Shown one piece after another: positions 35,750 to 44,223 of a stretch of DNA of 64,000 nt. This DNA comes from NORP309 sp964352735 (lineage in GTDB: Bacteria > Pseudomonadota > Gammaproteobacteria > Xanthomonadales > Marinicellaceae), in the NCBI GenBank assembly GCA_964352735.1, contig CAYGTC010000001.1:149548-213547 (forward strand). The letters run 5' to 3'. The notes beneath the pieces were generated by a model. The model searched no databases, had not been told where the DNA came from, and saw only the letters and a list, made by a program, of their open reading frames with translations. A program made the position numbers and the translations under genes. The first letter of the stretch is position 1. Every line of letters starts with the position of its first letter.

Positions 35750-37918
35750 TTATTCAATTTCAAATCCATTTTTGAAAAGAATATTATCTTGAGTTAGAAC
35801 TCTGATGGCATTATCGTTATAGGATGCGGACAGAATATCCAACAATCCATCGTTATTCATGTCTCGCCCAAAAACAGATTGAAGCCCATCTACCTTATTA
35901 AAAATGCGTTGGGTAGTGAATTTCCCCAATCCATTATTAACATGTAAACGCACTGAATCATCTTCGCCTGAACCAGAAATAATATCAAAATCTCCATCAT
36001 TATCAAAATCCTTTAAATCTACAGAATGAGCAGCCATCGCAGTTGAAAAAACCACATGTGTAGTAAAGTCGAAATTACCGTTGTTTTCAAACCAGCGAAT
36101 GGTATTATCTCGTTTGGAAGCTGACACCACATCAATATCGCCATCGCCATCCAAATCTTCTGATCTGACAAAATAGGCTTGGGGAGCATCATCAAATAGA
36201 GTGAATTTATTGAATTGACCTGCTCCTGCATTTTCATAGACTTCAATCGCTTCACCAAAAAAAGCCGCCACAATAACGTCTTGATCTCCATCACCATCCA
36301 GATCATTGGCATGGGTAGCTATTGCACCATCAGATTGATCACTGATCAAGTGGGCAGTAAAACCATCAGCATTAGCCTCAAACCACTGTACTGTATCATC
36401 AGAACTTGAAACACCAATGATATCTGGATCACCATCACCATTCATATCAGTCACATATACTCCAGAAGCATTAAGAGCGCCATCAAAAATGAGCTTCTGT
36501 GAAAATTGCCCTTCACCATTGTTTTCAAATAGCACAAACTGACTCGCAATAGCAAGACTGGCAACAATATCAAAGTCGCCATCATTATCAACATCTTTAC
36601 TGACAATTGAGCGCACACCATCCAGATCAATACTGATGACATGCTCCATATATAAATTGTCCTGATTCTCAAACCATCGAAGGGTATCGTCAAGAAATGA
36701 AGCACTGATAATATCCTGATCACCATCACCATCCATGTCGTTGGCGGTGATTGATGAGGCCCCTTCAGCCACAGTTTCTGAAACAACAATATCCGAAAAG
36801 TTATCGCCATTATTTTCAAAGATATGGATTTTTTTATCAAAAAAGGTCTCACTGATGACATCAAGATTACCATCGTTATTCATATCTGCAATAAATACTG
36901 AAATCAAACCATCCAATCTGTTGTTGATGATGCGATCTTGAAAAGTTTGTTGGCCATCATTTTCAAACCAACGAAGCGTACCATCTGTAGATGAATTCCC
37001 AATAATATCAACATCGCCATCGCCATCCAGATCCGCAGAAGTCACAGATATGGCGCCATCAGCAGTAGCGGGAATACGGTTTTCACTGAAATTACCATTG
37101 CCATCATTTTCATGCCAACGAAAAAGATCATCACTGGCATCGGCAGATATCACATCCAAATCCCCATCATTTTCAATATCGACCACATGAACGGCTCTCA
37201 AATTTCCAGCTTCAGAAAAAATAATTCGCTCATTGAATCGCACTCCTTGTTGAGAATCAAACCATCGAATGATATTGTCTTCATTGGAGGCAGTGATGAT
37301 GTCAACAAAACCATCATCATTAATATCAGCAATGGCAATATCACGAATTCCCAGAACATTCTCTGCAATGGACTTTTGAGAGAAGCTACCCTCATCCATA
37401 GCAGTATGAAGGAAAATTTCACCTTCTTCTAGCGACCCAGAAACAATATCCAGCAAGCCATCATTATTGATATCATCAACAGCAAAAGATGACACAGAAT
37501 CAACATCATCAGTGATCAAATGAACAGGCCAGCGATTACTTGACTGATTTTCAAACCAACGAATGGAATCATCCAGTACAGACGCCACCAATACATCGAT
37601 ATCTCCATCATCATCCATATCAGCAACAGCAAGGTCAATAGCGCCAAGTGCATTGGTAAAAATGAAATGTTCAATAAATATTGGCTGTCTGTCAACATCA
37701 TCTTTAACCTTACTTTCATACCATCTGACATGCCCGTCATTGATTGATATTGCCACCACATCATTTCGACCATCATTGTTAAGATCAGCAGCAATGGCTT
37801 GGACAGGGCCATCCATTGAAGGTCCTAATAAATCAGTATTGGGCCATATGACAGCATAAGCCACTTGACTGAAGTAGTACAAAATGAACAAAATTACCAG
37901 AGGTTTAGGACTTTTCAT
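35750..37918 (-). CDS. Secreted FG-GAP/VCBS repeat protein
   Basis: 722 residues: signal peptide (VILFILYYFSQVAYA) and about 14 units of about 46 residues forming one or two beta-propellers. Each has a calcium-loop motif such as DLNNDGRNDV, DMDDDGDIDV, DLDGDGDVDI or DFDNDGDFDI, followed by a RWFEN-type strand. The chain ends NILFKNGFEIE, the tail shared with two other secreted proteins here. Likely extracellular and Ca-dependent, perhaps in adhesion or polymer binding; no catalytic domain is present. Confidence 0.92.
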   Translation of the reverse strand: MKSPKPLVILFILYYFSQVAYAVIWPNTDLLGPSMDGPVQAIAADLNNDGRNDVVAISINDGHVRWYESKVKDDVDRQPIFIEHFIFTNALGAIDLAVADMDDDGDIDVLVASVLDDSIRWFENQSSNRWPVHLITDDVDSVSSFAVDDINNDGLLDIVSGSLEEGEIFLHTAMDEGSFSQKSIAENVLGIRDIAIADINDDGFVDIITASNEDNIIRWFDSQQGVRFNERIIFSEAGNLRAVHVVDIENDGDLDVISADASDDLFRWHENDGNGNFSENRIPATADGAISVTSADLDGDGDVDIIGNSSTDGTLRWFENDGQQTFQDRIINNRLDGLISVFIADMNNDGNLDVISETFFDKKIHIFENNGDNFSDIVVSETVAEGASSITANDMDGDGDQDIISASFLDDTLRWFENQDNLYMEHVISIDLDGVRSIVSKDVDNDGDFDIVASLAIASQFVLFENNGEGQFSQKLIFDGALNASGVYVTDMNGDGDPDIIGVSSSDDTVQWFEANADGFTAHLISDQSDGAIATHANDLDGDGDQDVIVAAFFGEAIEVYENAGAGQFNKFTLFDDAPQAYFVRSEDLDGDGDIDVVSASKRDNTIRWFENNGNFDFTTHVVFSTAMAAHSVDLKDFDNDGDFDIISGSGEDDSVRLHVNNGLGKFTTQRIFNKVDGLQSVFGRDMNNDGLLDILSASYNDNAIRVLTQDNILFKNGFEIE

Positions 37919-38045
37919 GACAGCAAATTAGATATTAACCCTTATATTAACTCTATTATAGACAAATATAGGTCAAAAATTACGAGTTATTTTGAAGATA
38001 ATGATAAAATGTGATATTGATTTTCAAAGAAAACTGTTTAATCTT

Positions 38046-39932
38046 ATGAATTATGACAACTCTTATGACACAATATTTGACGTTATCGTCATTGGTGGTG
38101 GACATGCAGGTACTGAAGCAGCATTAGCAGCAGCTCGTATGGGCGCATCAACATTATTGTTAACTCACAACATTGAAACCATCGGCCAGATGAGTTGCAA
38201 TCCAGCCATTGGTGGGATTGGCAAAGGACATTTAGTCAAAGAAATTGATGCCATGGGTGGTATCATGGCTAAAGCCACTGACCATGCTGGCATACAGTGG
38301 AGAACATTGAATTCACGGAAAGGTCCAGCAGTCAGGGCTACCAGAGCCCAGTGTGACCGGATACTCTATAAGAATTATATCCGTGAAGCCGTTGAAAATC
38401 AAAATAACCTCAAAATATTTCAACAAGGTGTTGACGACTTGATCATTGAAGATGACAAAGTAACAGCTTGCGTGACACAAATGGGTTTGGTATTCAAAGC
38501 CAAAACGGTGGTATTAACCGTTGGTACTTTTTTGGATGGAAAAATACACATAGGCATGTCTAATCATCAAGGCGGACGAGCTGGTGATCCACCTGCCAAA
38601 GCATTGGCTGAAAAATTGCGCCAGCTACCATTCAACGTTGGCCGACTAAAAACAGGCACACCAGCAAGAATCGATGGCAATAGTGTCGATTTTACTGTAA
38701 TGGAAGAGCAACCTGGAGATGCCAAGTTACCTGTTTTTTCTTACATGGGAGATATCAGTGATCACCCCAAACAGATATCCTGTTTTATCACCCACACCAA
38801 TGAAAAAACCCATGAGCATATTCGTGCCAATTTGGACCGCTCTCCGATGTATAGCGGCGAGATCGAAGGCACAGGGCCTCGTTATTGCCCATCTATCGAA
38901 GACAAAATCATGCGTTTTGCTGACAAAAACTCTCATCAGATCTTTGTTGAGCCAGAAGGGTTGAATACCACAGAACTCTACCCCAATGGCATATCAACCA
39001 GCTTACCTTTTGATGTGCAGTTAGACTTTATTCGCTCTATAAAAGGCTTTGAAAATGCCCACATTACTCGACCCGGATACGCCATCGAATATGACTTCTT
39101 TGACCCCAGAGGTTTAAAAGATTCTCTGGAAACAAAGTACGTTGACGGGTTATTTTTTGCTGGACAAATCAATGGCACAACAGGATATGAAGAAGCAGGT
39201 GCACAAGGTTTAATTGCTGGCATGAATGCTGCTTTGAAAGTTGCGGGTAAAGCCAGTTGGAGCCCTAAAAGATCAGAAGCCTATATCGGCGTTCTGATCG
39301 ATGATTTGATTACAAAAGGCACCAAAGAGCCTTATCGAATGTTCACATCACGTGCGGAATACCGCTTATTATTGCGTGAAGACAACGCAGACATGAGATT
39401 GACACCACAATCGCGTGAACTAGGCTTAATTGATGAGGAAAGATGGCAGGCATTTACCGATAAAAAACGGACTGTAGAAAATGAATTAAAACACCTAAAA
39501 TCTGTGTGGATCTCACCCCACAATGATAAAGGCCGTGCATTTATGGAAAAATATGCAGATATTCCACTCAGCAAAGAAGTCAATGCTTATGATTTGTTGC
39601 GCCGTCCTGAGCTTTCCTATCACATGTTATCGGAACTTGATGACATCACTTCTCAATTAACAGATCAAAAAGCCATTGAACAATTAGAAATTCATGCCAA
39701 ATATTCAGGCTATATGGACAGGCAATTGTATGAAATAGAAAAATCAAAGGCACAAGAAAACAAAGAAATACCACAACAATTTGATTACCAAACTGTAACG
39801 GGTTTAAGTGCTGAATTGACAGAAAAGCTCTCTGATATCAAACCGCAAACTGTGGGACAAGCAACAAGGGTACAGGGCATGACGCCAGCAGCCGTTTCAT
39901 TGCTATTGGTACACCTCAAGAAAGTCAGCTAA
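38046..39932 (+). CDS. mnmG: tRNA uridine 5-carboxymethylaminomethyl(34) synthesis enzyme
   Basis: FAD-dependent subunit of the MnmE-MnmG complex that modifies wobble U34. From ATG 38046 the product is 628 residues, the family length, and begins MNYDNSYDTIFDVIVIGGGH just as MnmG proteins begin. FAD and family motifs are GGGHAGTEAALAAARMG, SCNPAIGGIGKGHLVKEIDA, GRLKTGTPARIDG, and GQINGTTGYEEAGAQGLIAG. The C-terminal helical part ends with PAAVSLLLVHLKKV. An ATG at 37992 would add 18 unusual residues. Neither mnmE, rsmG nor parA is adjacent, so this is not a visible oriC-type cluster. Confidence 0.96.
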   Translation: MNYDNSYDTIFDVIVIGGGHAGTEAALAAARMGASTLLLTHNIETIGQMSCNPAIGGIGKGHLVKEIDAMGGIMAKATDHAGIQWRTLNSRKGPAVRATRAQCDRILYKNYIREAVENQNNLKIFQQGVDDLIIEDDKVTACVTQMGLVFKAKTVVLTVGTFLDGKIHIGMSNHQGGRAGDPPAKALAEKLRQLPFNVGRLKTGTPARIDGNSVDFTVMEEQPGDAKLPVFSYMGDISDHPKQISCFITHTNEKTHEHIRANLDRSPMYSGEIEGTGPRYCPSIEDKIMRFADKNSHQIFVEPEGLNTTELYPNGISTSLPFDVQLDFIRSIKGFENAHITRPGYAIEYDFFDPRGLKDSLETKYVDGLFFAGQINGTTGYEEAGAQGLIAGMNAALKVAGKASWSPKRSEAYIGVLIDDLITKGTKEPYRMFTSRAEYRLLLREDNADMRLTPQSRELGLIDEERWQAFTDKKRTVENELKHLKSVWISPHNDKGRAFMEKYADIPLSKEVNAYDLLRRPELSYHMLSELDDITSQLTDQKAIEQLEIHAKYSGYMDRQLYEIEKSKAQENKEIPQQFDYQTVTGLSAELTEKLSDIKPQTVGQATRVQGMTPAAVSLLLVHLKKVS

Positions 39933-39956
39933 TTAAATCGCTGTTGTCATATGATT

Positions 39957-42113
39957 TTATGTTGACAGCGTTTTACTCAAAGCAAACTTTAGCATTTTCT
40001 GCGCCATTTTTTCTGATAAATTCGTGGTCTTGAGTAAATTCATACGTTCCATATAGGGATTCAACTGAACACCTTTTTGTTGTGAGAACATGGTCTTGGC
40101 CATAAATCTCATTGTTGACCAACGAGACCGAGTCTGTTTTTTCAAATACTGTAATGCGTCAATAATAATGAGCTCTTGTTCAGTGAAGTCACTGCCAAAG
40201 GGATACTTGGGGAAAAAGCCCTGCTGCCTAAATGCATTGAATTGTTTCTGCAAATGCATTGGTGTATTTTTTGATGCTGATTCAGGAATTGACCAGCCGG
40301 CATCCAGCTTTCCATATTTAACGGCCTGCTTTCTCAATCCTTCTTGAAAACGGGTATCTGCAATACACAACATCCGTTTAATACACTCTTGATCAGATTG
40401 CCCTCTTAAATCAGCGATACCATATTCAGTCACCACAATATCCCGTAAATGACGCGGAATCGTACAGTAAGAGTATTTCCACACAATATTGCTGACAACA
40501 CCACTCGATCCTTGATGAGTACTGCGCAACATCAAAATTGACCGACTGTCATGTAAGGCATGAGCCATTGAGACAAAATTGTACTGCCCACCCACTCCAC
40601 TGACTACTTGCTGATTATCCAGTGTATCAGAGGCAGCAGCACCCAATACATCAACTTTCATACATGTATTGATGAAACGCGCTTTAACCCTTTGTACCCG
40701 ATCTAAAGCTTCACCACCATAAAGCTCATTGACTTGACTGACAGCAGTCATGTGAAACAAATCATCAGGTTTTTCATCACGCAACCACTGGTAAAACCAC
40801 GGAGAACCCAAAAAGAAAGCCCCATGTAAAATCGCACCATGTTTTAAAGTATCACCCAAACAATGTGTTTGCAGATTTTTGACATTCTCATCATCCAGAA
40901 TCAGAGGAAATGTATCGCCACTGTGCTCATCAACCAATTGACCATTTTGAATGATGAAATTATTTTTCATCAGACCCAAGAACTGTAACCTATTCAATTG
41001 TTTTACGGTCAATATTTCCTCTAAAACACCATTGTTTTGCAATAATTCAATCGCATTTTTCGGTATGACTTCGTTCAGCACACCTTGATTAATTAAATGT
41101 TGGATTTCTGCATCTGGATAAACTTTCCTTTTTAAAACACCTGCCTCATAAAGATGAACAAAGCCCTCTACAAACATTTCACTGGCAGCATACAAGCCTT
41201 TTTTAAATGTTGACAAGGCTCCCACTGAATCAATAACAGTCCCACACTTCTTGCGCACGCCCAAACCCTCTAACAATTGTAGATAACTGGCATTGTCTTT
41301 GTGTCTTAAACGAGTTGAATAAACCACCGCATCGCCTAAAGACCCAATACCTACTTGTAAAGTGCCCCCATCTTTAATCAAAGTACTGGCCATCAATCCA
41401 ATACTGTAATCAACCATGTTAACAGCAGCTCTCGGCGTAGCAAAAGGCTCATGATACAATGATTCTTGATCAACAATAACATCAAAAAATTCTGCTCCAA
41501 TCTCAGCTTGATCCGGCATAAAAGGCAAATAAGGATTAATGACAGCCACCATAAAGGGTCGTGGCAAGCCTTTTCTTTGACTGTTTTTAATCACATCCAA
41601 AGTTAAATCTGTATTGCTGCTGAGGCTATAGCGTGGCGATCCATTTACCTGTTTTTTAATGGCAACCATTTGCACCAAAACATTCATCCCTCTTGACAAC
41701 ATATCTCTAACCACATGCGTATAGTTACTGCTGGTATAGCTTTGTTGTGCTATTTTAGATGACAACATTTTGCCCGATTGTATATAAAACTCTGTAACCT
41801 TCATATGATCTGGCACAGTATTTTTCTTGAGGTCTTTTATGTATTCAAGTTCTGGGTAGTCATTAAACAAGCGTTTTCTCACACCCGTTAATAAACGTTT
41901 TTCAAGTAATGAACGTCCTTTAGGTACTTGCAATGATAAGGCGGTAAAAATTTCCAGCTTCAATTGAGGGTCACTTTTGGCTTTTTGCCACAACCCATTG
42001 AGCAGATGATTCGATTTACCTATACCCAATGGAGCTCCAACTACCAAATCGGGTCCGTTTACAGCAACAATTTCATCAAGGCATTGATCAAGGTTTAAAT
42101 ACTTAACAGTCAT
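39957..42113 (-). CDS. Acetyl-CoA hydrolase/transferase family protein
   Basis: About 718 residues from ATG 42113 (ATGs at 42140 and 42122 are also in frame). The C-terminal half matches the AcetylCoA_hyd_C domain: GGQYNFVSMAHAL, STHQGSSGVVSNIVW and IVVTEYGIADLRGQSDQE, where the Glu is the CoA-ester-forming residue in related CoA transferases. The N-terminal half carries DLVVGAPLGIGKSNHLLNGL and GTLQVGIGSLGDAVVYSTRL. It moves or hydrolyses CoA from acetyl- or other acyl-CoA. It is longer than the usual 500-630 residues because of an inserted middle region (about 330-440). Convergent with mnmG. Confidence 0.85.
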   Translation of the reverse strand: MTVKYLNLDQCLDEIVAVNGPDLVVGAPLGIGKSNHLLNGLWQKAKSDPQLKLEIFTALSLQVPKGRSLLEKRLLTGVRKRLFNDYPELEYIKDLKKNTVPDHMKVTEFYIQSGKMLSSKIAQQSYTSSNYTHVVRDMLSRGMNVLVQMVAIKKQVNGSPRYSLSSNTDLTLDVIKNSQRKGLPRPFMVAVINPYLPFMPDQAEIGAEFFDVIVDQESLYHEPFATPRAAVNMVDYSIGLMASTLIKDGGTLQVGIGSLGDAVVYSTRLRHKDNASYLQLLEGLGVRKKCGTVIDSVGALSTFKKGLYAASEMFVEGFVHLYEAGVLKRKVYPDAEIQHLINQGVLNEVIPKNAIELLQNNGVLEEILTVKQLNRLQFLGLMKNNFIIQNGQLVDEHSGDTFPLILDDENVKNLQTHCLGDTLKHGAILHGAFFLGSPWFYQWLRDEKPDDLFHMTAVSQVNELYGGEALDRVQRVKARFINTCMKVDVLGAAASDTLDNQQVVSGVGGQYNFVSMAHALHDSRSILMLRSTHQGSSGVVSNIVWKYSYCTIPRHLRDIVVTEYGIADLRGQSDQECIKRMLCIADTRFQEGLRKQAVKYGKLDAGWSIPESASKNTPMHLQKQFNAFRQQGFFPKYPFGSDFTEQELIIIDALQYLKKQTRSRWSTMRFMAKTMFSQQKGVQLNPYMERMNLLKTTNLSEKMAQKMLKFALSKTLST

Positions 42114-42188
42114 GATATTTATCATTGGATAAAGAAACACATCTTAACATGATTGATGAGTAATTCACCGATTTACTCATTAAAGCTC

Positions 42189-42325
42189 TAGCCCGAATAT
42201 TTCATCAAAACGGTGAAAAAAGTTGATTTTATCTATGAAAAACATAGAGTTAAACGATATTTATTAAAGTACACTTTGTACCTGAATGGTTTTATAAAAA
42301 AAAGTCGCCGCATATCATGAATTTC
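42189..42325 (+). repeat. Family 1 repeat, copy R6
   Basis: Starts TAGCCCGAATATTTCATCAA. The hairpin here is TCTATG-AAAAA-CATAGA (42232-42248), where R5 and R7 have TCCATG/CATGGA: both arms changed together. The core CACTTTGTACCTGAATGGTT follows, and similarity to R4 continues to CGCATATCATGAAT. It lies in the 385-bp gap before the HIT gene; the rest of that gap (42326-42498) shows nothing I can name. Confidence 0.8.
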
Positions 42326-42498
42326 AAGACAGTATCTCATAACAATTGACCCTGTTAGCTGATGAATTTAATTATTTTTAACTCAATGAGGCCTGTCAAT
42401 ATCACAATTATATAAAGGTCTCTCATAAACCGTTTGACATATTTGATGATTTTGTTAACATTGATTCACACAAAAACTTATACAAAAAAATACAAATT

Positions 42499-42924
42499 AT
42501 GACTCATCATTATGACGCCGAAAATATCTTTGCCAAAATCCTCCGTAAAGAGTTGCCATGTATTCCAATTTTTGAAGATGAACTGACACTTGTAATAATG
42601 GACATTATGCCTCAAAAACCAGGTCATGTATTAGTCATTCCAAAACAAGCGGCACAAACCATCTATCAACTTGATGAAGAACACTGTCTCGCCTGTCTAA
42701 AGACCGTTAAAATAATTGGGCAAGCCGTCCAAAAAGCCATGAAATCTAGTGGCACTACAGTTTTTCAATTAAACGGGGCTGAGGCTGGCCAAACCGTTCC
42801 ACATGTTCATTTTCATATTTTACCCGGTGCAATTTCTCAATCTCAAAGCCATGCCAGTCAAGTTGCAGACCAAAAAGAACTGGTTGAAGTTGCTGAAAAA
42901 ATCATTAACTCTCTCAATCATTGA
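42499..42924 (+). CDS. HIT-family nucleotide hydrolase/transferase
   Basis: 141 residues with the histidine triad TVPHVHFHILPG (H-phi-H-phi-H-phi-phi), plus NIFAKILRKELPCIPIFEDE and VLVIPKQAAQTIYQL typical of bacterial Hint/HIT proteins. These hydrolyse AMP-linked compounds such as adenosine phosphoramidates or aminoacyl-adenylates. It stands 135 bp before the diiron oxygenase gene on the same strand, with a strong promoter in between, so it is probably a separate unit, although clean-up of leaked adenylates would fit its neighbours. Confidence 0.94.
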   Translation: MTHHYDAENIFAKILRKELPCIPIFEDELTLVIMDIMPQKPGHVLVIPKQAAQTIYQLDEEHCLACLKTVKIIGQAVQKAMKSSGTTVFQLNGAEAGQTVPHVHFHILPGAISQSQSHASQVADQKELVEVAEKIINSLNH

Positions 42925-42984
42925 CGAATTAATGTGATCAAATCATAAATATTAAGCTTACTTAATTAAAACGAACGTTTGTAT

Positions 42985-43013
42985 TTGTAGTTTGTACAAA
43001 AGGGTCCTATAAT
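42985..43013 (+). promoter_or_regulatory. Sigma70-type promoter of the biosynthetic operon, with spacer palindrome
   Basis: TTGTAG (42985-42990), a 17-nt spacer, then the perfect -10 TATAAT (43008-43013). TTTGTACAAA (42991-43000) in the spacer is a perfect 10-bp palindrome and a likely operator position. Transcription would start near 43020, 39 bases before the oxygenase ATG. Confidence 0.7.
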
Positions 43014-43058
43014 AGTGCTCTGTAAAATACTGTACACAATTATAAATCCCTGGATATC

Positions 43059-43922
43059 ATGAATAACACCTCTTTTCAACAACGCACCGATCAATTGATC
43101 ACCCTTTCTGTCAAAAATCATTGTTATGCTTTTGAACGTTTTGAGTGGCCAGACCAACTTACCGAAGATGAATACTGGCTCTCTCCTGATGCCCTTTCAA
43201 TTGCGGGTACTGAATTTGAGTCCACACTCAGCGAATCTCAGAAAATAAAATTATCCAAGTGGGAATGTGTCAATATTTTCAGCCTTAATAACACTGGCGA
43301 ACGCGAGCTCATTCAAGAAGTCAGTCGTGTAATGCATGAACTGCCCATTGGAACAGCAAAAGAATACCTCAATCATTTGATCAGTGAAGAGAATCAGCAC
43401 ATGTGGTATTTCAACAAATTCTGCCACAATTACGCTGGCAAAGTTTACCCGAATAAAAAACTCAGATTAAAAAAACAAAAAATCAGTAAAGCCTTAGATC
43501 ATTTCTTGGTTTTTGCACGTGTTTTGATTTTTGAAGAAATTGGCCACTATTTCAACATTGCCAATGCAAAAGACCAAAGAGTGAATGAGTTTGTCAGAGA
43601 AATCAACCAAGCCCATTACAATGAAGAAGCGCGACACATTACATTTGGCCGACGCATTTTAGAACCATTGGCTGAAGAGGCTCTAAGTACCGAAGAAGTA
43701 AAAGACATGATCATTGCTGAGCTGAATCAATCAGTACAAATGAACTTACAAGCATTATACAACCCGTCGATGTACAGAGATACAGGCCTTGAGTCGCCTA
43801 TGCAAATACGCCAACAATTATTAGATGATGAACACAGACAAAAATTTCATCACACAGTAATGCTGAAAGGCGTGCATAAAGTTTTTAAGAAACTTGGACT
43901 AGAACTAGAATCAACAACATAG
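43059..43922 (+). CDS. AurF/CmlI-type diiron oxygenase
   Basis: 287 residues, ferritin-like four-helix bundle. Iron ligands can be laid out on the AurF pattern: Glu81 or Glu83 in GERELIQEVSR, Glu111 and His114 in SEENQHMWYFN, Glu159 in FEEIGHYFN, and His186, Glu190 and His193 in AHYNEEARHITFG. The E159-H186-E190-H193 spacing (27, 4 and 3) equals the AurF spacing I recall. AurF and CmlI oxidise aryl-amines to nitro groups; PvfB/HamC relatives act in amino-acid-derived diazeniumdiolate pathways; others hydroxylate carbon. It starts the operon; the carrier protein gene follows after nine bp, which suggests the substrate may be carrier-bound. The ATG has no strong ribosome-binding site. Confidence 0.88.
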   Translation: MNNTSFQQRTDQLITLSVKNHCYAFERFEWPDQLTEDEYWLSPDALSIAGTEFESTLSESQKIKLSKWECVNIFSLNNTGERELIQEVSRVMHELPIGTAKEYLNHLISEENQHMWYFNKFCHNYAGKVYPNKKLRLKKQKISKALDHFLVFARVLIFEEIGHYFNIANAKDQRVNEFVREINQAHYNEEARHITFGRRILEPLAEEALSTEEVKDMIIAELNQSVQMNLQALYNPSMYRDTGLESPMQIRQQLLDDEHRQKFHHTVMLKGVHKVFKKLGLELESTT

Positions 43923-43931
43923 GTAAAAACA

Positions 43932-44165
43932 ATGGAAGATAACTTTGACACATTGGTTAATTGGCTCAATCAACGCAATAAAAGTACAGCAAACATCACT
44001 GAAACCATAGACCTGGTAGAAAGCAATGTACTGAATTCACTTTTGTTCGCAGAATACATCATGATGATTGAAGATTTAAGTGGCATTGAAATTGAAGTCG
44101 ATGATGACTTGCTGGATCAAGTCAGAACCCTTTCATTGGTTAAAAATCATTATTTTACCTCTTAA
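43932..44165 (+). CDS. Free-standing acyl/peptidyl carrier protein
   Basis: 77 residues with the carrier-protein helical pattern: DLVESNVLNSLLFAEYIMMI then EDLSGIEIEVDDDLLDQVRT. Ser36 in VLNSLLF is at the phosphopantetheine site; the usual preceding Asp is Asn here (NSL instead of DSL), which is tolerated in some discrete carriers. The acidic character and length are typical. Nine bp after the oxygenase and 58 bp before the reductase, so it is the tether on which both would act. Confidence 0.85.
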   Translation: MEDNFDTLVNWLNQRNKSTANITETIDLVESNVLNSLLFAEYIMMIEDLSGIEIEVDDDLLDQVRTLSLVKNHYFTS

Positions 44166-44223
44166 TTTAATCTCATAGAACAACTCAAACTCTACCAACA
44201 TATATTCACACAGGAACAAATAC

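Noticed and set aside
36019..37859. Several open frames opposite or within the FG-GAP gene
   Set aside because: They follow the repeat period of the FG-GAP gene and encode low-complexity Met/Leu-rich products; shadows.
37992..38045. Longer mnmG start
   Set aside because: The extra 18 residues are unlike MnmG N-termini; MNYDNSYDTIFDV fits.
38046..39932. mnmG as a marker of the replication origin
   Set aside because: No dnaA, rsmG, parA/B or DnaA-box cluster nearby.
39939..39970. CGCTGT/ACAGCG stem between mnmG and the CoA hydrolase as a terminator
   Set aside because: Only six pairs with a 20-nt loop that contains a stop codon; too weak.
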